From Opitutaceae bacterium (GTDB taxonomy: Bacteria; Verrucomicrobiota; Verrucomicrobiia; Opitutales; Opitutaceae), in NCBI GenBank assembly GCA_005792355.1, contig SXSC01000041.1:1-38102 (forward strand): 38,102 bases of DNA, read 5' to 3'. Below the pieces are notes generated by a model, which ran no database searches, had not been told where the DNA came from, and saw nothing but the letters and a program-made list of their open reading frames with translations. The translations under genes and the position numbers were made by a program. Below, one piece after another: positions 32,837 to 38,102 of the stretch. How positions within the stretch are numbered: the stretch's first letter is position 1; each line of letters opens with the position of its first letter.

Positions 32837-34249
32837 TCACAACAAGCCCCGCTCGCGTTTGCGGTGATCGCGGACGAGCTTGACCATCCGTTCCACGAAT
32901 TCCGGCGTCGCGGAGCCAGCGGGGAGCCGCGTCCACTGCACGTGTTGGAAGCGTTCGGGCACCAGCGCCTCGGCCTCGTTCACGAGGTCGATCACGACCG
33001 GGATGATGAACGGGATGGTTTCGGCGATGAGTTTCGCGCGTTCGGCGGCAAGCGTCCATTCAAGCCGGAAGTAGCCTTCATGCCGGGCCTGCGTCGTGGC
33101 GGAGATCACGGGCAAAAAGAGCGAGCAGCCGCGGATGTTGCGCTTGATTTCCCGGTCGAAGTCGTCGCCGCCCTCAAGCCGTCGCTGGTCGAACCACACC
33201 TCGATGCCGGCCGCCTCCAGCGCGTCGCGGAGCTGCTTCACTGCAGGCGCATCCTGGCTCGCGTAGCTCAGGAAGACGGAGCCGGGCTTCATGGCCGGCT
33301 CGGCAGCGGCGCCCAGGCCCGCCCGGAGGTCGAGCCCTACCTCGGGCGAAGGCTGAACCGCGGTGGCCGGATGGCGTTCGTGATAGCGCGCGGACAACTC
33401 CTGGACGAAATTCGTCGCGGAACCCTGGTCGAAAATCTGCGTGTGGTAGGAAAAATTGCGCAGGAAGAGCACGAGGCTGCGGTCCTCGTGCATCCGGCGA
33501 TCGGCGATGATCTCGAGTTCGTCGCGCTGCAGGGAGAGCCGGCCGTTCTTGACGATGCGGATGAAGAACCGTGCAAGCCAGTCGGGGAATGTGGTGCCGA
33601 GGAGCAGCAGGTGGCTCGACTTCAGTTCATCGAGCAGCACGTTGGGCCGTTTCGCCTCCAAGTGCATCGCGGAGAAGAACTCCAACGTGTCTTCCTCGGT
33701 GATGACGTAGTCAGGCGCAGCCGAGGTGCGGCCCAGCAGGTGAAACACGGTGGGTGTGGCCGCGAGGCGGGCGTCGGGCGGCAGGTCCTGGTGGTGGCTC
33801 GGTGCGTAGGCGAGCGACGAGGTCTTGGGGGCGCCGCCGAAACGCTCCTCGTCGAGCGCCTGCGCGAGCAGCGAGTCGAACGTGGTGGTGACGTAGAGGT
33901 TGAAATGCCGGATGCGTGCGAGCTGCCGCAGGGCCGGCGGCACCGGCGGAGCCAGATCCTTCAACAGCGTGCGCAGGCGCGGATAAATTTCCTCGCGCCG
34001 GCCGCCGGTCTGGAGATGACGGCAGACCACCTGGTGCAGGGCATCGTCGCCCGTGTAATCTTCGATTCCAACGTGCAGCCGCTCCGCGAGCTTTTGCGCC
34101 AGCAAACCGAGGAGGGTGATTTCGCCGCCGTTGCCGTCCGGTACCGTAAGGAGCTCGGCTCCGACAATAGGAATCACCCGGCGCTCCTCGATGAACTCAA
34201 GAAGGTCGTCCCAAAAAAATTCCTGCGCAGCCGGGACGGGCTGGATCAT
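32837..34249 (-). CDS. SIR2-like / TIR double-domain protein (putative NADase effector)
   Basis: A 470-residue protein. N-terminal SIR2-like domain (about residues 10-290): VIPIVGAELL (25-34) in place of the sirtuin GAGxS loop, LYVTTTFDSLL (118-128) for the TQNxD region, VFHLLGR (168-174) with the candidate catalytic His, and LLLLGTTFPDW (214-224) for the GTS loop. C-terminal TIR domain (about 322-465): SVFLSYASQDAPAVKQLRDA, VWFDQRRLEGG, and HEGYFRLEWTLA with Glu397 as the likely NAD-hydrolysing residue. Both fold types are known bacterial NAD-cleaving effectors in anti-phage systems (Thoeris, SIR2 and TIR short-Argonaute systems, AVAST-type STANDs); two in one chain is unusual. The start is at MIQPVPAAQE. 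It lies upstream of the nSTAND gene on the same strand; joint function is inferred. Confidence 0.85.
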   Translation of the reverse strand: MIQPVPAAQEFFWDDLLEFIEERRVIPIVGAELLTVPDGNGGEITLLGLLAQKLAERLHVGIEDYTGDDALHQVVCRHLQTGGRREEIYPRLRTLLKDLAPPVPPALRQLARIRHFNLYVTTTFDSLLAQALDEERFGGAPKTSSLAYAPSHHQDLPPDARLAATPTVFHLLGRTSAAPDYVITEEDTLEFFSAMHLEAKRPNVLLDELKSSHLLLLGTTFPDWLARFFIRIVKNGRLSLQRDELEIIADRRMHEDRSLVLFLRNFSYHTQIFDQGSATNFVQELSARYHERHPATAVQPSPEVGLDLRAGLGAAAEPAMKPGSVFLSYASQDAPAVKQLRDALEAAGIEVWFDQRRLEGGDDFDREIKRNIRGCSLFLPVISATTQARHEGYFRLEWTLAAERAKLIAETIPFIIPVVIDLVNEAEALVPERFQHVQWTRLPAGSATPEFVERMVKLVRDHRKRERGLL

Positions 34250-34546
34250 GGTGATGCATCGTGAGTAACAAGGCGGGTGGCATCCGTCAACTTCGCCCCC
34301 GGAGAATTGGTGCGCATTTCTTGGTGGCGGTCCGAACACGTCTAATGCTCGCCAAACTGCGCGGAGCGGTGCCGGCGGCGACGAACACCGGCGTGAGTCG
34401 ACCGGCCGATTTCAAACCAGACGCACAGTCCGCCGCATCTCCCGTCCGCCCGATGACGGTTTTTCTGTTTGCCCTTGCCCCCCGCGTCGCGTTTTCCCTT
34501 CGCGGCAACAGGGTTTCTCCTGAGCTCGGTTGCCACCTTCGCAACC
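34250..34546. other. Divergent intergenic region with direct repeat B
   Basis: 297 bases between the divergent SIR2-TIR and purA starts; no gene. It must hold both promoters. Bases 34432-34464 carry the second copy of the 33-bp repeat found at 28075-28107, ending CGCCCGATGACGGTTTTT. Weak similarity (CCGGCCRA and CAGA-rich blocks) extends some tens of bases to the left of each copy. Confidence 0.55.
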
Positions 34547-36091
34547 ATGTCATTGCCTCCCTTTTCCAGCCAGCTCATCGCCGATGTGGGCATCTCCCTC
34601 GGCGACGAAGGCAAAGGCCGTCTCATCCCGGAAGTCGCCGACGAACTGCGCGGCACGCCCCACCCCGTCTCCGTCGTCCTGAAGGTCAACGGCGGCGCAA
34701 ACTCGGGCCACACCGCCGGCGGCATCAAGCTCAACCTGCTCCCCGCCGGGGTCGTGGTGCGTGATGCGGCGCACCTCTGCATCGGCAGCGGTGTCGTCGC
34801 GGATCCGCGGAAAATCTGGTGGGAGACCCGGCCGCTGGAGCAGAAGGGCTATGCCGTGCTCTCCCGGTTGTTGATCGACGAACGCACCCTCGTCTCCGAC
34901 GTCACGCACCGCCTGCTCGATCTCGCCTGGGAGGACTATCGCGTAAACGTGCTCGCGGAGGAGGCCCGCGGCTCCACCGGTCGGGGCATCACGCCCGCGT
35001 ATCTCGACGAAGTCGGCCAGCAGCAGATCACCTATTCCGATTTCCTCGGCGGGCCGAACTACTTCGCCCGCAAACTCGCGCAGCGCGCCGACCGCGCCTG
35101 CCGCACGATCCAGCACGTCTGCCGGGTGAGCGAGACCGCGTGGGCGTCGTTCTTCGACAAGCTCACCGCCGCGGAGCAACGGGCCAATGCCGAGGCGATC
35201 GAACTCGGTGTGTTTGCGAAATCCGACTACGACTTCACGCGCTTCCGCGGGTCCCTTCCCTTCACGCTCAACCTCGAGACCTTGACTGAGGCCTGCTGGT
35301 CGGCGGGCACGGCGCTGGCGAAAAATATCGGCGAGGTGCGTGAACTCATTCTGCGCGAAGTGGCGGCCGGGCGGACGATCATCGGCGAGTTCGGCCAGGC
35401 CTTCTGGCTCGACAAGCGCCACGGCTTCTCGCCGAACGTCACGGCCTCGCATACCTACACGCCGGAATTTTTCGAAAGCGCCGGCGTCCCGGTGCAACGC
35501 ATCCACACCTTCGGCGTGGCGAAGGCCTACGACACCAAGGTGGGCACGCACACGTTTCTCACGCAGATGGACGACGCTCATCCGCTGGCGGTGAAGCTCA
35601 AGCGGATCGAGTTCGGCACGAGCACCGGCCGGCAGCGCATGGTCGGTTGGTTCGACGCCGTGGAGAAAGGCGACGCCCTCCGTTACGGCGGTTTTCAGGA
35701 TGTGATGATCAACAAGTCCGATGCCCTCACCCACTCCGGCGACTGGCGCGGCGATCTGCAGATCTGCGTGGCCTACGAGGATCCCTCGGGCAAACGGTGC
35801 CCGCACGTGCCGCGCAACGAGGCCGTTCGCAAGACCCTGCGACCCGTTTACACCCGCCATCCCGGCTGGAGCGAAGACATCTCGCAGCTGCGACGATTCG
35901 CCGATTTGCCGCGCAACGCGCAGCGATATGTCGCCGCGATGATGCGATCCACGCTCGATGTCGCCTACGCCGGCGGCGTCTGGCCCGCGGCCGACAGTCT
36001 GCCGAACTTGCGCTATCTTGGCGTCGGCCCCGAGCCGTCTCAGATCATCAAGGATGTGCCGGCGACGGCGGAGTTGATCAGGCTGGGTTGA
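34547..36091 (+). CDS. purA: Adenylosuccinate synthetase-like protein, long and divergent
   Basis: A 514-residue protein (typical PurA about 430) with the family order: [20 protein letters not shown] (GTP loop, Asp kept, last Lys of GDEGKGK now Arg), [13 protein letters not shown] (catalytic His), [38 protein letters not shown] where canonical PurA has GAQGTLLDxDHGTYPx[26 protein letters not shown] where the guanine-binding NKxD is TKLD/NKLD, and RHPGWSEDI. Canonical PurA joins IMP and Asp using GTP. The substitutions around the substrate loops suggest a paralogous branch, perhaps with altered substrate. His and Asp of the catalytic pair remain, so it is not a PurZ-type loss of Asp. ATG at 34547; an upstream start adds 26 residues. 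The SDR follows after 15 bp. Confidence 0.82.
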   Translation: MSLPPFSSQLIADVGISLGDEGKGRLIPEVADELRGTPHPVSVVLKVNGGANSGHTAGGIKLNLLPAGVVVRDAAHLCIGSGVVADPRKIWWETRPLEQKGYAVLSRLLIDERTLVSDVTHRLLDLAWEDYRVNVLAEEARGSTGRGITPAYLDEVGQQQITYSDFLGGPNYFARKLAQRADRACRTIQHVCRVSETAWASFFDKLTAAEQRANAEAIELGVFAKSDYDFTRFRGSLPFTLNLETLTEACWSAGTALAKNIGEVRELILREVAAGRTIIGEFGQAFWLDKRHGFSPNVTASHTYTPEFFESAGVPVQRIHTFGVAKAYDTKVGTHTFLTQMDDAHPLAVKLKRIEFGTSTGRQRMVGWFDAVEKGDALRYGGFQDVMINKSDALTHSGDWRGDLQICVAYEDPSGKRCPHVPRNEAVRKTLRPVYTRHPGWSEDISQLRRFADLPRNAQRYVAAMMRSTLDVAYAGGVWPAADSLPNLRYLGVGPEPSQIIKDVPATAELIRLG

Positions 36092-36106
36092 TTCCGAAAT
36101 CTCCCC

Positions 36107-36895
36107 ATGAACCTCGGCCTCACCGGCAAAACCGTCATCGTCTGCGCGTCCAGCTCCGGGCTCGGCAAAGCCACCGCCCTCGAATTCGCCCGGGAAGGAG
36201 CCGGCGTCATGCTCTGCAGCCGCCGCGAAAGCGAACTCCAACGCGCCGCGGCCGACATCAAGGCCGCGACCGGCCACGAGCCCCGCTACACCGTTGCCGA
36301 CGTCACCAAGGCTGCCGACATCACGCGGCTCGTCGAAGCCACCGTCGCGGCTTTTGGCGGCATGTTTGCGCTCATCAACAACAGCGGTGGCCCGCCGGCC
36401 GGCACGTTCGACCAGTTCGATGACGCAGCATGGCAGTCGGCGTTCGAGTTGAACCTCCTCAGCTACATCCGCACGACGCGCGCGGTGCTGCCGCACCTGC
36501 GCAAGGCCGGGGGCGGACGCATCGTGAATTTCACGTCAACTTCGGTAAAGAGCCCGATTGAGAACCTAATCCTCTCGAACACGTTTCGCACCGGCGTGAT
36601 GGGACTCACCAAAACGCTTTCGGGCGAACTCGGCCCCGAGGGCATTTTGCTCAACGTGCTCGGCCCCGGCCGAATCCAGACCCCGCGCATCGAGCAACTC
36701 GACAGCCTCCGCGCGCAGAAAACCGGCGTCCCGGTCGAGCAGGTGCGCGTCGACGCCTGCAAGGCGATTCCGGTCGGCCGTTACGGTACGCCGGCGGAAT
36801 TCGCCAAGCTCGCCGTGTTCCTCGCCTCGCCCGCCAACACCTACATCACCGGCCAGACTCTGCTTGTCGATGGCGGGATGGTGAAGGCGTACTGA
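36107..36895 (+). CDS. SDR-family protein lacking the catalytic Tyr and Lys
   Basis: A 262-residue Rossmann-fold protein: VIVCASSSGLGKATALEFAR replaces the TGxxxGIG loop, CSRRESELQRAA, NNSGGPPAGTF in place of NNAG, and GQTLLVDGGMVKAY at the end. In the active site the Ser is present (NFTSTSVKSP), but where classical SDRs have YxxxK the sequence is LILSNTFRTGVMGLTKTL: Ser at the Tyr position and Arg at the Lys position. This is the pattern of a known divergent SDR branch (FabG-like or YkvO-like annotations, with GGPPAG and LSNxxR motifs), so the loss is a family trait and not a mutation. It is downstream of the PurA-like gene by 15 bp, so probably co-transcribed. Activity unknown. Confidence 0.85.
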   Translation: MNLGLTGKTVIVCASSSGLGKATALEFAREGAGVMLCSRRESELQRAAADIKAATGHEPRYTVADVTKAADITRLVEATVAAFGGMFALINNSGGPPAGTFDQFDDAAWQSAFELNLLSYIRTTRAVLPHLRKAGGGRIVNFTSTSVKSPIENLILSNTFRTGVMGLTKTLSGELGPEGILLNVLGPGRIQTPRIEQLDSLRAQKTGVPVEQVRVDACKAIPVGRYGTPAEFAKLAVFLASPANTYITGQTLLVDGGMVKAY

Positions 36896-37172
36896 GCCAA
36901 CGGATTCAGTCGGAGCACAATCGTACTCCCAACTCGAATCTGCTCGATGGTGGAGCCCCGCGTCCCCAACGGGCTGCGCGTTGGTACTCTGGCTCCGCCA
37001 CACCGCGCAGAAATATTTTTCAGGTCTGAGGCGCGAAGCGGCGCATCCCCGGTTGCGGGTGGTTGAGGACTGTTTCGGAGGGCGACGTCCGGGACCCTGA
37101 ACCCCTCGCAAGCGGTAAAACGCACTTGGCATTTCAGCTCCAGCTGGAACGGTGTGGCCGTACCTTCCACGC
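36896..37172. repeat. Intergenic hairpin and REP-like arm, copy C
   Basis: 277 bases without a gene. GTGGAGCC (36950-36957) pairs with GGCTCC-gc-CAC (36991-37001), and inside it CCAAC/GTTGG (36966-36970, 36980-36984): a hairpin right for the end of the SDR transcript. GTTTCGGAGGGCGACGTCCG then GGACCCTGA (37072-37100) is a single-arm copy of the family seen at 25902 and 27781. The right end must hold the promoter of the DapB-like gene. Confidence 0.55.
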
Positions 37173-38015
37173 ATGAAAAAAATCAAGGTAATCCAATTTG
37201 GTCTCGGTCCCATCGGGATCGAGTCGCTCAAACTCGCGGCGAGCCAGTCGTGGCTCGAAGTCACGGGTGGCGTCGACATCGATCCGGCGAAAATTGGCCG
37301 CACGCTCGCCGACGTCACCGGGGCGGAGGCCTTGGGCGGCACCAAGGTGTTTCCCTCGCTCGAAGCGCTGTTCGCCGCCGTGGGCAAACCCGAGGTCGTG
37401 TTGCACACCGCCGGATCGAGCGCAGCGGCGTCCTTTGCCCAGATGAAGCCCGCCTTGGAACTGGGCATCAGCGTGGCGTCGACCTGCGAGGAACTCATCT
37501 TCCCGGCCCTGAAGACGCCGGCGCTCGTGGCCGAATTTGACCAGCTCTGCCAGCGTTCCGGGGCGCGGATCGCGGGCACCGGCGTAAATCCGGGATTCGT
37601 CATGGACCTGCTCCCGATCTGTCTCACCGGCGTGAGCCGCGAGGTAAACGCAATCTACGTCGAACGGGTGGTCAACGCTTCGACCCGACGGCAACCGCTG
37701 CAGGCCAAGATTGGCAGCGGACAAAACCCGGCCGATTTCCGCGCCAAATTCGCGGCCGGCAAGGCCGGACATGCCGGCTTCCAGCAATCGGTCGCGTTGC
37801 TCGCCCTCGCGATGGGCTGGAAACTCGATGAGATTCGCGAGTCGTGCGAACCGGTCGTCGCCACGAGCCGCGTTGTGACAAAATTCTTCGACGTGGCGCC
37901 GGGACAAAGCGTGGGGATTCACCAAAAGTGCGTCGGGCTCTCGGGCGGGGAAACAAAAATCAAACTCAGACATCCTGACCTGCCCTGGAATCAGGGTGAA
38001 CCCACTTGGCGATAA
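37173..38015 (+). CDS. DapB-like NAD(P)-binding dehydrogenase, short C-terminus
   Basis: A 280-residue protein: MKKIKVIQFGLGPIGIESLK with the GxGxxG dinucleotide loop, GGVDIDPAKIGRTLADV, VLHTAGSSAAASF, ISVASTCEELIFP, RIAGTGVNPGFVMDLLPICL, and GIHQKCVGLSGGETKIKL. This is the pattern of the dihydrodipicolinate reductase N-terminal/2,4-diaminopentanoate dehydrogenase-like family, in which proteins usually run to about 320-350 residues. Here the reading stops soon after the GIHQ motif with an unusual HPDLPWNQGEPTWR tail, so the usual last ~50 residues are missing. The tail overlaps the end of a minus-strand frame, which may mark an insertion or deletion junction. Function probably an amino-acid or amine dehydrogenase; substrate unknown. 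Confidence 0.8.
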   Translation: MKKIKVIQFGLGPIGIESLKLAASQSWLEVTGGVDIDPAKIGRTLADVTGAEALGGTKVFPSLEALFAAVGKPEVVLHTAGSSAAASFAQMKPALELGISVASTCEELIFPALKTPALVAEFDQLCQRSGARIAGTGVNPGFVMDLLPICLTGVSREVNAIYVERVVNASTRRQPLQAKIGSGQNPADFRAKFAAGKAGHAGFQQSVALLALAMGWKLDEIRESCEPVVATSRVVTKFFDVAPGQSVGIHQKCVGLSGGETKIKLRHPDLPWNQGEPTWR

Positions 38016-38102
38016 ATCAGGCGGAGGTTGGTGGTGGGGAAACAGGTTTCCGTGGCGGTGAGGGTTTTGCAGAGTGCGGCGACGGCGGCGTCCTGTAACG
38101 GA
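37991..38102 (-). CDS. 3' end of an unidentified minus-strand gene
   Basis: On the minus strand the frame is open from the window edge to a TGA at 37993-37991 and encodes 36 residues: PLQDAAVAALCKTLTATETC followed by FPTTNLRLIYRQVGSP. Codon use is like the neighbours and the helix-then-strand pattern is plausible; similar LCxxLxATETxxPGTxLR-type tails occur in some transposase-related proteins, but I cannot be sure of the family. It overlaps the end of the DapB-like gene by 25 bp, convergently. Confidence 0.4.
   Translation of the reverse strand, partial: PLQDAAVAALCKTLTATETCFPTTNLRLIYRQVGSP

Noticed and set aside
34547..36091. PurZ (2-aminoadenine pathway) identity
   Set aside because: PurZ loses the catalytic Asp of the GDxGKGK loop; here that Asp and the catalytic His are both kept, so only a divergent PurA can be claimed.
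34550..36496. 648-residue minus-strand frame opposite purA
   Set aside because: Shadow of purA and the SDR caused by high GC; the purA motifs on the plus strand are clear.

Overview
The window is high-GC chromosomal DNA that most resembles a verrucomicrobium of the Opitutaceae type. The clues are bacillithiol synthesis genes (bshA, bshB1), a secreted NHL/Ig-like protein with a duplicated tail domain of the kind common in Opitutaceae, TPR and peroxiredoxin-TPR proteins, a ThuA-ankyrin fusion, and intergenic regions full of palindromic repeats. The assignment is inference; no rRNA or tRNA gene is visible.

Layout. 1-4.3 kb: the 3' end of a TPR-array gene, a 0.7 kb non-coding stretch with strong inverted repeats, then a scrapyard made of the first ~34 codons of a probable Ser/Thr kinase, a complete REP-type (HUH) transposase element with 17-bp inverted ends, the C-terminal two thirds of an IS110 transposase, and a fragment of an integron integrase. 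4.4-11.8 kb, all on the minus strand: a run of PIG-L-like deacetylase, small membrane protein, Na+/solute symporter and a half-length BshC-like protein, each overlapping the next by ATGA, followed after ~200 bp by bshB1 and bshA. This looks like one low-molecular-weight-thiol locus. 12-19 kb, minus: NHL/Ig surface protein, PolX/PHP polymerase, menE and menC (menaquinone). 19-25 kb, plus: a small secreted protein, a TPR protein, a divergent IMP dehydrogenase, and a TPR-peroxiredoxin fusion. An SDR on the minus strand follows. 26.2-27.6 kb, plus: a ThuA-like domain fused to ankyrin repeats.

27.6-34.5 kb is the most interesting part. A plus-strand cobalamin-riboswitch-like element stands with no plus-strand gene for 6.5 kb. 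Facing it on the minus strand are two large genes: a SIR2-TIR double NAD-domain protein (470 aa) and, 269 bp downstream, a membrane-anchored nSTAND NTPase with about 13 WD40 units and a TPR tail (1426 aa). A 33-bp imperfect direct repeat (28075 and 34432) flanks the pair. This is a candidate NAD-depleting, STAND-sensed defence module inserted as a unit; the function is inferred from domains only.

34.5-38.1 kb, plus: a long divergent adenylosuccinate synthetase, an SDR lacking the usual Tyr and Lys, and a DapB-like dehydrogenase with a short C-terminus that runs into the 3' end of a minus-strand gene entering from the right edge.
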